NCBI GenBank assembly: GCA_009837885.1
Contig: VXSP01000025.1
Span: 1-64,000 of the forward strand
Source: Holophagales bacterium
GTDB taxonomy: Bacteria; Acidobacteriota; Thermoanaerobaculia; Multivoradales; Multivoraceae
DNA: 64,000 nucleotides
Direction of reading: 5' to 3'
Part shown: piece by piece, positions 51,604 through 60,745 of the stretch
How the letters are laid out: each line of letters begins with the position of its first letter
Position numbering within the stretch: position 1 is the first letter of the stretch
The notes under the pieces: model-generated
Databases searched by the model: none
The model's input: the letters and a program-made list of their open reading frames with translations, nothing else
What the model was told of the DNA's origin: nothing
Position numbers and translations under genes: made by a program

Positions 51604-52437
51604 ATGGACATCGGCATCTTCATGTTTCCCACCGGCGACGCGATGCGGCCCGACGAGCTCGGCGCCGAGGTCGAGGCGCGCGGCTTCGAGTCCCTCTGGT
51701 TCCCGGAGCACACCCACATCCCGACTTCCCGACGAACGCCTTTCCCCGGAGGTGGCGAGTTGCCGCCGGAGTACTCCCGTTCCCACGACCCGTTCGTCGC
51801 GCTGACCGCGGCCGCGATGAGCACGAAGAAGATCAAGCTCGGCACCGGCATCTGCCTGATCATCGAGCGCGACACGATCACGACCGCCAAGACGGTGGCG
51901 AGCCTCGACGTGCTCTCGGGCGGCCGCTTCGTGTTCGGTATCGGCGGCGGCTGGAACCGGGAGGAGATGGAGCATCACGGCACGGACTACGCGACCCGCT
52001 TCGCCAGACTGGAGGAGCAGGTTGAGGCGTTCAGGACGATCTGGACCGAGGACGAGGCGGAGTTCCACGGCCGCCACGTCGACTTCGAGCCGATCTGGTC
52101 CTGGCCGAAACCCGCGCAGAAGCCGCATCCACCGATCGTGCTCGGCGGCGGTACACGCTACACGCGTCAACGGGTGGTCGATCGCTGCGACGGCTGGCTT
52201 CCGATCGGCCGTTCGACCGAAGCCGTGCTGACCGGCATCGAGGATCTGAAGCAGCGCGCCGACCGTGCGGGCCGCGCGATGGAGACGATCTCCATCAGCG
52301 TCTTCGGTGCGAAGCCCCAGCAGGAAGTGCTCGATGCCTACGCCGAGGCCGGTGTCGGTCGCGTCATCCTGCTGGTGCATCCGCAGGGCCGCGATCAGAC
52401 CCTGCCGCGGCTCGACCGCTACGCCACGCTGCGGTAG
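51604..52437 (+). CDS. LLM-class F420-dependent oxidoreductase (TIGR03619-like)
   Basis: 277 residues from the ATG at 51604. Luciferase-like barrel: RGFESLWFPEHTHIPTSRRT, then KIKLGTGICLIIERDTITTA, SGGRFVFGIGGGWNREEMEH, and HPPIVLGGGTRYTRQRVVDR. This is the pattern of the Rv/TIGR03619 F420-dependent group. The probable cofactor is F420 or FMN and the substrate unknown. It is divergent from the Eis-like gene (63 bp). Hairpin element B copy 2 begins 6 bp after its stop. Confidence 0.87.
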   Translation: MDIGIFMFPTGDAMRPDELGAEVEARGFESLWFPEHTHIPTSRRTPFPGGGELPPEYSRSHDPFVALTAAAMSTKKIKLGTGICLIIERDTITTAKTVASLDVLSGGRFVFGIGGGWNREEMEHHGTDYATRFARLEEQVEAFRTIWTEDEAEFHGRHVDFEPIWSWPKPAQKPHPPIVLGGGTRYTRQRVVDRCDGWLPIGRSTEAVLTGIEDLKQRADRAGRAMETISISVFGAKPQQEVLDAYAEAGVGRVILLVHPQGRDQTLPRLDRYATLR

Positions 52438-52442
52438 CTGCC

Positions 52443-52624
52443 GCCTCGGCTGGACGGACCGAAGGGAAGGGCTCCCTGCGGCCGCTCGCGCTCTCTGGGT
52501 TTCGGTGAAGTAGCGCTCGCTTCGGTCGGCTGCCCTTCACATCGGTGGTGGTTGATGGAGCGGCACCGGGAGTCGGTTGCCTCCAGCCCGCCGGGAGTCC
52601 TTCCCTTCGGTCCTTTGCCGAGGC
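52443..52624. repeat. Hairpin element B, copy 2
   Basis: The outer arms are GCCTCGGC (52443-52450) with GCCGAGGC (52617-52624). Inside these, GGACCGAAGGGAAGG (52456-52470) pairs with CCTTCCCTTCGGTCC (52599-52613). The inner blocks CGCTTCGGTCGGCTGC (52518-52533) and the 30-base block at 52567-52596 match copy 1 at 5228-5243 and 5277-5306. The arms are unrelated to copy 1 in sequence but play the same structural role. The remaining bases to the next gene (52625-52735) are relatively AT-rich and contain three AAATGG-like direct repeats (52685-52711). No clear promoter was found there. Confidence 0.72.
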
Positions 52625-52735
52625 TGGACATCGTTGCATCGCGCCAAGCGTTGCTCTGGTCGGTAAGTTTCCTAAAGAGCGGGCAAAATGGAAGTGAAAT
52701 GGTCAAAATGAAGGAAGAGTGTTAGCCTCTGGCTC

Positions 52736-53905
52736 GTGTTCGAGCGGTTCTTCACGCCTCCTGCAGCGTCGAGTTACTTCCTGTTCGGCCCGCGCGGGAC
52801 GGGCAAGTCGACGTGGCTGGCGGACCGCTACCCCGACGCTCTGTCCATCGATCTGAACGACCCGGAGGAGGACCGCTACTACGGCGCGAGGCCGGAACGG
52901 CTACGGCGTGAAGTGGCGGTCCATCCGGCGCGCCGACCGATCGTCATCGACGAGGTTCAGCGAGCGCCGGGGCTCCTCCCGGTCGTTCACCAGCTCATCG
53001 AGCGGGACAAGAGCCTCCGCTTCGTCCTGACCGGGTCGAGCGCGAGGAAACTCAGGCGAACCGGCGTGGACCTGCTGGCCGGCCGGGCTCTCCTGACGAC
53101 GATGCACCCGTTCATGGCGGCGGAACTGGGGGCGGCCTTCAGCCTGGACTCCGCTCTGACCCTCGGCCTGATACCGCTCGTCGTCGACGCGGCCGAGCCG
53201 GAGGCCGCGCTCAGGACCTACGCGGCCCTCTACGTGCGCGAGGAAGTTCAGGCGGAGGGCCTGGTGCGGAACGTCGGCGCGTTCTCGCGGTTCCTCGAAG
53301 CGGCGAGCTTCAGCCACGGCGCCGTGCTGAACGTGTCGAATCTCGCGCGAGAATGTCAGGTCGAACGCAAGGTGGCGGCGAGCTACCTCTCCGTGCTCGA
53401 GGACCTGCTGATCGGTTTCACGCTGCCGGTCTTTCGAAGGCGTGCGCTCAGGAAACTCACCTCCCATCCGAAGCTCTACCTGGTGGACGCGGGCGTGTTC
53501 CGATCGCTCCGTCCGAGAGGCCCACTCGATCGGGACTCGGAACTGGCCGGCCCGGCCCTCGAGGGGCTGGTCGCCCAGCACCTGCGGGCCTGGATCGCCT
53601 ACACTGGGCGGAGGGATTCGCTGAGTTTCTGGCGAACCCGTTCCGGCAGCGAGGTCGACTTCGTTCTCTATGGCGAAAGCGGCTTCTACGCGCTTGAGGT
53701 CAAAAGGTCGAGCGTCGTCCACCCCCGCGACCTGAGCGGTCTCCGCGCCTTCGCGGCGGACTATCCGGAGGCCACGCCGGTGCTGCTCTACGGCGGCCGT
53801 CGCACGCTCACGAACGGCATCCTCTGTCTGCCGTACGGGGCGTTCCTGCGCTGCCTCGTGCCCGGCCGCCCGTTCGACGGCATCTTGGCCGCGGTGGGTG
53901 CCTAG
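52736..53905 (+). CDS. AAA+ ATPase with DUF4143 domain
   Basis: 389 residues from a GTG at 52736. Walker A is FGPRGTGKSTWL (about residues 18-29) and Walker B RPIVIDEVQRAPGLLP; sensor-type LTGSSARKLRR follows. The C-terminal half is DUF4143: SFWRTRSGSEVDFVLYGESG and YALEVKRSSVVHPRDLSGLR, a restriction-endonuclease-like core (E-V-D...E-V-K). This family is widespread, patchily distributed and often gained by transfer; its function is unclear, possibly DNA- or toxin-related. It is isolated here, beside a repeat and an AT-richer leader, which fits acquisition. Confidence 0.87.
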   Translation: MFERFFTPPAASSYFLFGPRGTGKSTWLADRYPDALSIDLNDPEEDRYYGARPERLRREVAVHPARRPIVIDEVQRAPGLLPVVHQLIERDKSLRFVLTGSSARKLRRTGVDLLAGRALLTTMHPFMAAELGAAFSLDSALTLGLIPLVVDAAEPEAALRTYAALYVREEVQAEGLVRNVGAFSRFLEAASFSHGAVLNVSNLARECQVERKVAASYLSVLEDLLIGFTLPVFRRRALRKLTSHPKLYLVDAGVFRSLRPRGPLDRDSELAGPALEGLVAQHLRAWIAYTGRRDSLSFWRTRSGSEVDFVLYGESGFYALEVKRSSVVHPRDLSGLRAFAADYPEATPVLLYGGRRTLTNGILCLPYGAFLRCLVPGRPFDGILAAVGA

Positions 53906-53951
53906 CCTCCGGTTGAGGCCTACCTGATGGGTTGGTGAGGTCGCTGACGCT

Positions 53952-55103
53952 TCAGGTACCGCCCGTGGCCAGGTCGGCGCGGGTCTCCGACACGAGCAGA
54001 TCGACGACGTCCCGCAGGGCCTCGTCCTTGCTCGCTCCCTCGACGAGACGTAGCCGGTAGAGGTCGAGCTGACGGTCGGCGCTCGAGCCATCGCGCACGA
54101 TCTTCAGGCAGTGCCGGAGTTCCTGCTCGCAGCCGAGGGCGCGGGCGTCCTCCGCGAGTTCGTCGGCGAGTTCCTGCAGTTCGTCGGCGATGTCGATGCG
54201 GCCGCCGCGCCGGGTGTCGCCCAGGAATGCCAGCATGCCGTAGCGCTGCGCGAGCCACTTGTTCTCCACGATGATCTCGGTCGGCGGCTCGGGAGGAAGG
54301 GCGCCCTCCCGGTCGCGCCGCGCCAGCATCCGGATGAGGGACGCGTAGAGAGCGACGATGCACATTGCGTCCTCGATCGCCGGACAGGTGTCGCAGATCC
54401 GCAGTTCCACGGTGGGGAACTTGTGAGAGGGCCGGATGTCCCACCAGATCTCGCTGCCGTCGGTGATGAACGTCATGCGCTGGTACTCACCGACCAGCGC
54501 CTCGTACCCGGCGCGCGAAGCGAGCGGCCCGGGAATGCTGGTCCGGGGCATCGCCTCGAAGAGGTTCAGGCGGTTGCACTTGAACCCGGACTCGCGGCCC
54601 TCGCCGAACGGCGACGAGGCGGAGAGTCCGATGAACAGGGGAAGGTAGCGCCGGAGCGCCGTCATGACCCGGACCCGCGTGTCGAAGTCGCCGAAGCCCG
54701 CGTGGACGTGCATGCCGCAGATGACGAGGCGGCGGACCGTCTCCTGGTAGGTCGAAGCGAACTGACGGTAGCGGTCCTTCGGCGTCGGGAGTTGGGCTTC
54801 CCAGGCCGCGAAGGGATGGGTCGAGGCGCCGATCACCGCCGCGCCGTGGGCTTGCGCCGCCTCGACGACGAGCCGGCGGGCCGCCTTCAGACCCTCGCGC
54901 ACTCCGGCCACGGAGTCGTGGACGGCGGTGTTCGTTTCGATCTGGGAGCGAAGGAACTCGTGGACGATCTTCTGGCCGCCCGAGGCTTCGCCGCAGGCTT
55001 CGAAGATGCGCGGATCGGGGTCGTTGAGGAGATCGCGCGAGTCGGGGTCGACGAGGAACAGTTCCTCCTCGACCCCGAGGGTGATCGTGACGTCGTCCGC
55101 CAC
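53952..55103 (-). CDS. Carboxylate-amine ligase, YbdK/GCS2 family
   Basis: 383 residues from a GTG at 55103, one base after the symporter stop. Glutamate-cysteine ligase type 2 signatures: LGVEEELFLVDPDSRDLL, EFLRSQIETNTAVHDSVA, ICGMHVHAGFGDFDTRVRV, IWWDIRPSHKFPTVELRICD, and ENKWLAQRYGMLAFLGD. YbdK-like enzymes ligate glutamate or another carboxylate to an amine with ATP and have weak gamma-glutamylcysteine ligase activity. The physiological substrate is uncertain. Tight coupling to a dicarboxylate/amino acid symporter suggests glutamate or a related acid as substrate (inference). Confidence 0.88.
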   Translation of the reverse strand: MADDVTITLGVEEELFLVDPDSRDLLNDPDPRIFEACGEASGGQKIVHEFLRSQIETNTAVHDSVAGVREGLKAARRLVVEAAQAHGAAVIGASTHPFAAWEAQLPTPKDRYRQFASTYQETVRRLVICGMHVHAGFGDFDTRVRVMTALRRYLPLFIGLSASSPFGEGRESGFKCNRLNLFEAMPRTSIPGPLASRAGYEALVGEYQRMTFITDGSEIWWDIRPSHKFPTVELRICDTCPAIEDAMCIVALYASLIRMLARRDREGALPPEPPTEIIVENKWLAQRYGMLAFLGDTRRGGRIDIADELQELADELAEDARALGCEQELRHCLKIVRDGSSADRQLDLYRLRLVEGASKDEALRDVVDLLVSETRADLATGGT

Positions 55104-55104
55104 T

Positions 55105-56322
55105 TCAGTAATTGAGCTCTTCGCCTTCGGACTTTGCGATGACCGCGGCGCCGACTGAGTCGGACGTGATGTTGACCATCGTTCGGAACATGTCGAGCGG
55201 GCGGTCGACGCTGAGCATCAGGCCGGCGAGCGCGTAGGCCTCCGGCGTCGTCAGGTCGATCGCCTCGAGCACGATGAAGATCATGACCAGGCCGGCCGAG
55301 GGGATCGCCGCTGCGCCGACGGAAGCCAGCAGCGCGGTCAGCACGACGACGAGCTGGGTGTACAGCGAGAGTTCGACACCGAGAGCCTGGGCGATGAAGA
55401 GAGCGCCGACGATCTCCAGCAAGGCGGTGCCATCCATGTTGACCGTTGCGCCCATCGGCGCGACGAAGCTCGTGACCCGGTTCGAGGCCCCGACCTTTTC
55501 CCGCAGGCACTTCATCGTCATCGGCAGGGTGGCCGCCGAGGAACTGGTCGAGAACGCCATCGCCATGGCCGACGCCATCGCCCGGTAGTGATGGATGGGG
55601 TTCTTCCTGGCCAGCAGGCTGAACAACAGCGGCAGGACGACGAACACGTGCAGCGTCAGACCGACCGCGATCGTCAGTACGTACTTGCCGACCTGCTGGA
55701 ACACGTCGAGGCCCATCTGGCTCACCGCGCGGGCGAGCAGGGCGAAGACGCCGATCGGCAGCAGGCGAATGACCCAGGTCGTCACCTTCATCATCGCCTC
55801 GAAGCCGGCGCTGAAGCCATCGCGGAGCAGGTCGCCGGTCTTTCCGGTCATTACCCCGATCGCGGCGCCGAGGACGATCGAGAAGAAGATGAGTCCCAGG
55901 ATGTCGCCGCCGGCCGCGGCGCCGACCGGGTTGTCCGGAACCAGGCGCTGGATGATGTCGGCCATCGAGCTGGGGGTCTGCAGATCCTCCGGCGTGAGGG
56001 GCTCCACACCTTCGGGCATGACGAGACCCCTGCCGGGTCGTATGCTGTTGGCCAGCGTGAGTCCGACGAGGATGGCCATGAAGCTGCTCAGCGCGTACCA
56101 GAGGAGGGTCTTGCCGCCCAGCCTTCCGATCGACCGGCCGTCGCCAATGCCGGAGACGCCATGGACGATCGAGGTGAAGATCAGGGGCACGATGACCATC
56201 CTGAGCAGGCGCATGAAGAGGTCGGCGATCCAGCCGATCCAGCCCACTTCGCCGAAGACCAGGGCGAAGCAGAGCCCCAGCGCCATTCCGATGAGTACCT
56301 GCCAGTGAAGTGCGAGTTTCAT
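55105..56322 (-). CDS. Dicarboxylate/amino acid:cation symporter (DAACS, GltP/DctA family)
   Basis: 405 residues from the ATG at 56322 (MKLALHWQVLIGMALGLCFA). Eight helices plus re-entrant loops are expected. Signatures: the HP1 serine-rich stretch AFSTSSSAATLPMTMKCL, the helix 7 motif GATVNMDGTALLE (NMDGT), and HP2 ALLASVGAAAIPSAGLVMI. The NMDGT motif coordinates sodium and substrate. It imports glutamate, aspartate or C4-dicarboxylates with Na+ or H+. The gene shares a CATG with the divergent aminopeptidase start. Confidence 0.92.
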   Translation of the reverse strand: MKLALHWQVLIGMALGLCFALVFGEVGWIGWIADLFMRLLRMVIVPLIFTSIVHGVSGIGDGRSIGRLGGKTLLWYALSSFMAILVGLTLANSIRPGRGLVMPEGVEPLTPEDLQTPSSMADIIQRLVPDNPVGAAAGGDILGLIFFSIVLGAAIGVMTGKTGDLLRDGFSAGFEAMMKVTTWVIRLLPIGVFALLARAVSQMGLDVFQQVGKYVLTIAVGLTLHVFVVLPLLFSLLARKNPIHHYRAMASAMAMAFSTSSSAATLPMTMKCLREKVGASNRVTSFVAPMGATVNMDGTALLEIVGALFIAQALGVELSLYTQLVVVLTALLASVGAAAIPSAGLVMIFIVLEAIDLTTPEAYALAGLMLSVDRPLDMFRTMVNITSDSVGAAVIAKSEGEELNY

Positions 56323-57493
56323 GAGTCGGCAGGGTAGCACGCGGAAACGGAGGGTTCGCCGGCGGTTTCGGCGCCGCCCGCGCGTTCTCGCGCTGGCCGC
56401 TCTCGTGGTGCCGGCGGGGCTCGTGGCGAGCTGCGGCAGCGTCCGCTATTACTCCCAGGCGGTCTGGGGCGGAGCCGATGTCCTGGTGAAGCGGAAGCCG
56501 ATCGATCGACTGCTCGAACCGGGCAGGGGACAGGTCCTGTCGGCCGCGACGCGGGAACGGCTGCGGCTCAGCCAGGAGATTCGCGACTTCGCCAGCCGGG
56601 AACTCGCACTCCCGGACAACCGGAGCTATCGCAGTTACGCCGACCTGGGCCGGCCCTACCAGGTCTGGAACGTGGTCGCCGCGCCCCGGCTCAGCCTGGA
56701 ACCAAAGACCTGGTGCTATCCGTTCGCCGGCTGCGCCGCCTATCGCGGCTACTTCAACGAGCGCGCGGCGCGGCGTCACGGCGACCGGCTGGCCGCCGAC
56801 GGATACGACGTGCGCGTCGGCGGGGTGGCGGCGTACTCGACCCTGGGCTGGTTCGCGGATCCGGTGCTCAACACCTTTCTCGACTACGCCGAGGCTGACT
56901 TCGCGGCCCTGATTTTCCACGAACTCGCCCACCAGGTCGTCTACGTCAAGGACGACAGCGCGTTCAACGAGTCCTTCGCCACCGCGGTCGAAGTCGAAGG
57001 CGTGCGCCGGTGGCTGCATTCGCTCGGCCGCGACGAGGAACTCGCCGCCTTCGAGAGCGCCCGGCGGCGCCGGCGCGACCTGAACCGGTACCTGCGCGAG
57101 GCGCGAGCCGAACTCGAATCGATCTACGGGAGCGACGACAGCGACGAGCGAAAGCTGGCCCGGAAGGCGGAGTTGTTCCGGGCCCTGCCCTCACGCTACC
57201 GGCGTGAACTCGTTCCGGTCTGGCGGGAGGCGGGCGACGACGCGGGCGGCGAATCGAACCTCGGCGAGTGGCTGTCGCGGCTCAACAACGCGGACCTCGT
57301 CTCGGTCGCGACCTACAACGACCTCGTGCTGGCGTTCCTGGCGATGCTGGAGGCGTCGGGAGACAGCTTCCCGGCGTTCTACGCCGAGGTGGAGCGGCTG
57401 GGCGCGCTGGAGCCGGAGGAGCGGCGCCGGGCCCTCGACTCGCTGGCTAGTGGCGGTCCAGCACCGCCCGCGCCCGGTCCGGGTAGTCGGTGA
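56321..57493 (+). CDS. Putative zinc aminopeptidase lipoprotein (DUF2265-type)
   Basis: 390 residues. A very basic start (STRKRRVRRRFRRRPR), a hydrophobic stretch (VLALAALVVPAGLVASC) and Cys38 suggest a lipoprotein. Family strings: VRYYSQAVWGGADVLVKRKP, IRDFASRELALPDNRSYRSY, VWNVVAAPRLSLEPKTWCYP, FAGCAAYRGYFNERAA. The metal site is H200-ELA-H204 (FHELAHQVVYVKDDSAFNES) with a downstream glutamate. It is a predicted periplasmic aminopeptidase. The ATG overlaps the divergent symporter ATG. The 3' end overlaps the convergent phosphodiesterase gene by 47 bp. Confidence 0.85.
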   Translation: MSRQGSTRKRRVRRRFRRRPRVLALAALVVPAGLVASCGSVRYYSQAVWGGADVLVKRKPIDRLLEPGRGQVLSAATRERLRLSQEIRDFASRELALPDNRSYRSYADLGRPYQVWNVVAAPRLSLEPKTWCYPFAGCAAYRGYFNERAARRHGDRLAADGYDVRVGGVAAYSTLGWFADPVLNTFLDYAEADFAALIFHELAHQVVYVKDDSAFNESFATAVEVEGVRRWLHSLGRDEELAAFESARRRRRDLNRYLREARAELESIYGSDDSDERKLARKAELFRALPSRYRRELVPVWREAGDDAGGESNLGEWLSRLNNADLVSVATYNDLVLAFLAMLEASGDSFPAFYAEVERLGALEPEERRRALDSLASGGPAPPAPGPGSR

Positions 57494-58442
57494 ACACGCC
57501 GTCGACGCCGAGCTCGAACAGGTAGCGCTCGAGTTCCGCTTCGTGGCTGCCGTGACGGTCCGGCACCTGGTCGGCGCGGAACGTGTAGGGATGGACGGTC
57601 AGACCGGCGTCGTGCGCCCAACCGATTAGCTCGGGCTGCCGCTCCAGCATCGTCTTGGCCGGCCCGATCCCGTCGGCGAACTTGGCGACGCCACGGATGC
57701 CTTCGACGCTCAGGAACTGCCGGTACTGCTCGACCTCGGCCATCAGAAAGACCTGGGGCAGCTCGGAGCCCAGTTCACGCAGGCGCCTGAGGCTCTCCTC
57801 CTCGAAGCTCTGCACGAAGATCGGAGCCTCGCTTCCCCGGTAGCCGTAGCGCTCGACGACCTCGAGCAGCGCCTCCTCCATCGGCAGCCCTTCGGCGCGG
57901 TGAAAGGCAGGCGCCTTGAGTTCGGGATAGATGCCGACCTTGCGACCGGTGCGCTCGTTCAGGCCCTGGACCAGCTCGATCATCTCGACGAACGAGGGCA
58001 CGGCGAAGCGGCTCCTGCCCCTGGGGAAGCGGTCGCGCAGCCGCTCCTCAGCCTCGAGCCGCCGGATCTCGGCGAGCGTGAAGTCGGCGGCGTACCAGCG
58101 ACCGTCGTCGCGGGCCCGGGCGGAGAAGACCTGCTCGACGTTCGTCGTCGCCTGCAGATGGATGTCGTGCAGGCAGATCAGGTGTCCGTCCCTGGTCAGG
58201 ACGAGGTCAGGCTCGATGTAGTCGGCGCCCATGCCGTGGGCGAGGGCGTAGGCCGGCAGGGTGTGCTCGGGCAGGTAGCCGCTGGCGCCGCGGTGGGCGA
58301 TGACGATCTTGGCGGGTGACGACACGGCATCCTCCGTGGCCCCGTCGTCGCCGACGAGCGCGGCGGCGGGCAGCGTCGTTGCGCATGCCAGCACGGCGGC
58401 AACGAGCGGGGCTCGGGCTGGCAGGGCCACGTTGTGGCTCAA
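57447..58442 (-). CDS. glpQ: Secreted glycerophosphodiester phosphodiesterase
   Basis: 331 residues with an apparent TTG start at 58442; a GTG at 58430 is possible. Signal peptide: PLVAAVLACATTLPAAAL. GDPD landmarks: IAHRGASGYLPEHTLPAY (catalytic His and metal-binding Glu), DYIEPDLVLTRDGHLICLHD (second His), GIYPELKAPAFH, IFVQSFEEESLRRLREL, and GVDGVFTDYPDRARAVL. It hydrolyses glycerophosphodiesters to glycerol-3-phosphate in the periplasm. The length and periplasmic signal match the GlpQ group. It overlaps the molybdopterin oxidoreductase gene by 4 bp at its start. Confidence 0.88.
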   Translation of the reverse strand: MSHNVALPARAPLVAAVLACATTLPAAALVGDDGATEDAVSSPAKIVIAHRGASGYLPEHTLPAYALAHGMGADYIEPDLVLTRDGHLICLHDIHLQATTNVEQVFSARARDDGRWYAADFTLAEIRRLEAEERLRDRFPRGRSRFAVPSFVEMIELVQGLNERTGRKVGIYPELKAPAFHRAEGLPMEEALLEVVERYGYRGSEAPIFVQSFEEESLRRLRELGSELPQVFLMAEVEQYRQFLSVEGIRGVAKFADGIGPAKTMLERQPELIGWAHDAGLTVHPYTFRADQVPDRHGSHEAELERYLFELGVDGVFTDYPDRARAVLDRH

Positions 58443-60580
58443 GGCCGGCCAGCACCCGGCTGGCGCACCCTCGTGCCGGCCGCGTCACAGTCCGAGCGCC
58501 CGCCTTCGGGCGGTCGGATGTCAGGTCGGCGGGTGGACACATCGGGCAGCGCCTCGACCTCGACCCGGGCGTCGTTGAAGCAGGCGCCCGCTCCGATGTC
58601 GGTCAGGGTGTCCGGCGCGAGGGCGCAGGCGTTGTTCCCGGACTCGGTGCTCCTGGCCCAGACGCCCTTGGGAAGCAGGGCGACGCCGGGCTTGAGGTCC
58701 GGGTTGAGGCGGACGCGGCAGCGGACCTCGCCGTAGTCGTTGAACACGCGCACCCGGGGCTTGTCTCCGCCCAACCCGCGTGCCGCGGCGTCCTGCGGGT
58801 GCATCTCCAGCGGTACATGGCCGCGGCGCAACTGGCCGAAGGTGGAACTCACCGTCTGCGGCACGGAGGGCGAGATGAGCGCCAGCGGATACCGTCCGCC
58901 GCCCGGCTCGGAGTGGAAGGCGTAGAGCCCGCGGCTCGACTCGGCTTCGAGGGACGGCGGGCAGAGATGGACCTTGCGGTCGGCCGTGTGGGGGAAGACG
59001 TCGACGAACTGGACCGGCCGGCGGCCGGTCTCCGGTAGCACCAGGCCCTCGTCCGCGAGCCGGCGCTGGCGCGACTCTCCGAGCACCGCCTGCCGCCACT
59101 CGGCCTCCGAGCGGGGGTCGTCGTCGCGCAGGAGTCCGAGTCGGTCGGCCAGTTCGCCGAAGACGCGGAGGTTGGACCGGGCCTCGCCGACCGGCAGCGC
59201 CACCGGCTTCGTGTCGTGGAGCACCATCGCGCCGTAGCCCATCGCCAGGTCGTCGTGCTCCAGGAAGGTCGTCGCCGGCAGCACCAGGTCGGCACAGGCG
59301 GCGGTGTCGGTCATCACCTGGTCGAAGACGACGGTGAACAGGTCCTCCCGTTCCAGGCCGCGGCGGACGAGTTCCTGGTTCGGCAGCGTGGCGAGCGGAT
59401 TCGCGTTGTAGACGAAGAGGACCTGTACCGGTGGTCCGGAGATGGCGTCCGGGTCGGCCAGCACGCGACCGACGTGGTTCATGTTCACGATCCGCGTGCC
59501 CGGCGACGGCTCGCGCCTGCCGACGTCGCGGAAGGCGGCGCCGTTGCTCATCGTGTAGCCGCCGGCGCGGACCCTGAACTTCCCGGCCACGGCGGGCAGG
59601 GCGAGGATCGCCGCGACCGCCGAACCGCCGTTGCGGTTCCGCTCGACCCCCCAGCCGCAACGGATCACCGCCGGCGACGACCCGCTGTACCACTCGTAGC
59701 AGCGGGTGATGCCGCGCACCGGGACGCCGGTGACCTCGGCCGCGCGCTCGAAGGTCCAGGGTTCGGCTCGCTCCCGTAGCTCGTCCGTGCCGGTGGCGTG
59801 TTCGGCCAGGAACTCGAGGTCGGCGTCGCCGCGACGGAAGAACTCGCGGTGCAGCGCCAGCGCGAGGCACAGGTCCGTACCGGGCCGAGGCTGCAGGTGG
59901 AGGTCGGCCTGCTTCGCCAGCGGCGTGCGCCGCGGGTCGACGACGACGAGCTTGCCGCCGCGGGCCCGGGCGGCGCGCAGGATCGGCACCAGGTGGATGC
60001 CGGTGGAGGAGGGGTTGGCGCCCCACACGATCGCCAGCTCTGCGTGTTCGTAGTCCTCGAGGGCGACGCCGGCCATCTTGCCGTAGAGGCCGAGCGCGGC
60101 CGCGGTGCTGGGCGCCGCGCATACGGTGCGTGCCAGTTGGGAGGCCCCGAAGCGACGAAACAGGATCGCGTCCGCGGTGTCCTGCGTGAGCAGTCCGTTC
60201 GAGCCGCCGTAGCTGAGCGGCAGCACGGATTCGGCTCCGAAGGTCCTCTTCGCCTCGACCATCCGTTCGACGATCAGGTCGAGGGCGTCGTCCCAGGAGA
60301 TCCGCCGGAAGCCGCCGTCGCCCCTGGCGCCCTCTCGCAGAGCCGGGTGGAGCAGGCGGTCCTCGCCGTAGAGATGGCGCGAGATCCGTCCGACCTTGGA
60401 GCAGATGAAGCCGCTGGTCAGCGGATGCGCGACTTCCGGGGGCGCCGCCCGCACCTTGGTGACGCGACCGTCCTCGACCTCGACCTCGAGGGAGCAGGAG
60501 TCGGGGCAGTCCAGCGTGCAGGCGGTGTGGTGAACCACCGTGCCGCCCTCCACAGCCGGCGCGGGTTCCGCGATCGTCAT
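58439..60580 (-). CDS. Molybdopterin-dependent oxidoreductase (formate-dehydrogenase-like, cytoplasmic)
   Basis: 713 residues from the ATG at 60580. The N-terminal 4Fe-4S site is CTLDCPDSC...ICSK. The bis-MGD folds show VWGANPSSTGIHLVPI, VVVDPRRTPLAKQADLHLQP, RCGWGVERNRNGG, MTDTAACADLVLPATTFLEH and the dinucleotide-binding end STESGNNACALAPDTLTDIG. There is no twin-arginine signal and no clear Cys or Sec molybdenum ligand, so it is not an obvious formate dehydrogenase. Substrate unknown. The last ~30 residues (from RRPDIRPPEGG) run over a GC-rich palindromic stretch at ~58440-58505 and look like a non-conserved extension. Confidence 0.87.
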   Translation of the reverse strand: MTIAEPAPAVEGGTVVHHTACTLDCPDSCSLEVEVEDGRVTKVRAAPPEVAHPLTSGFICSKVGRISRHLYGEDRLLHPALREGARGDGGFRRISWDDALDLIVERMVEAKRTFGAESVLPLSYGGSNGLLTQDTADAILFRRFGASQLARTVCAAPSTAAALGLYGKMAGVALEDYEHAELAIVWGANPSSTGIHLVPILRAARARGGKLVVVDPRRTPLAKQADLHLQPRPGTDLCLALALHREFFRRGDADLEFLAEHATGTDELRERAEPWTFERAAEVTGVPVRGITRCYEWYSGSSPAVIRCGWGVERNRNGGSAVAAILALPAVAGKFRVRAGGYTMSNGAAFRDVGRREPSPGTRIVNMNHVGRVLADPDAISGPPVQVLFVYNANPLATLPNQELVRRGLEREDLFTVVFDQVMTDTAACADLVLPATTFLEHDDLAMGYGAMVLHDTKPVALPVGEARSNLRVFGELADRLGLLRDDDPRSEAEWRQAVLGESRQRRLADEGLVLPETGRRPVQFVDVFPHTADRKVHLCPPSLEAESSRGLYAFHSEPGGGRYPLALISPSVPQTVSSTFGQLRRGHVPLEMHPQDAAARGLGGDKPRVRVFNDYGEVRCRVRLNPDLKPGVALLPKGVWARSTESGNNACALAPDTLTDIGAGACFNDARVEVEALPDVSTRRPDIRPPEGGRSDCDAAGTRVRQPGAGRP

Positions 60581-60745
60581 GCCCGGAAGCGTACACCGCT
60601 GGACCTGGCGGAAACGTCGCGGTCACGGCTGTCGGTGCGCCGGCCGTCTGGCCGGCATTCCGGAAGGCCACGCATTCTTCGCAGGACCGGTTACGATTCG
60701 CGCTCGCCGACCGGCCCCGGTTCGGTAGCCACACGGACTTCCACC

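Noticed and set aside
52685..52711. AAATGG-like direct repeats as a possible CRISPR or iteron array
   Set aside because: Only three 6-7 base units with unequal spacing (11 and 9 bp). Too short for either.
58440..58505. GC-rich palindromic stretch as another copy of element A
   Set aside because: It has hairpin-forming GCCGGC-type sequence but lacks the terminal inverted repeats and the 28-base inner block.
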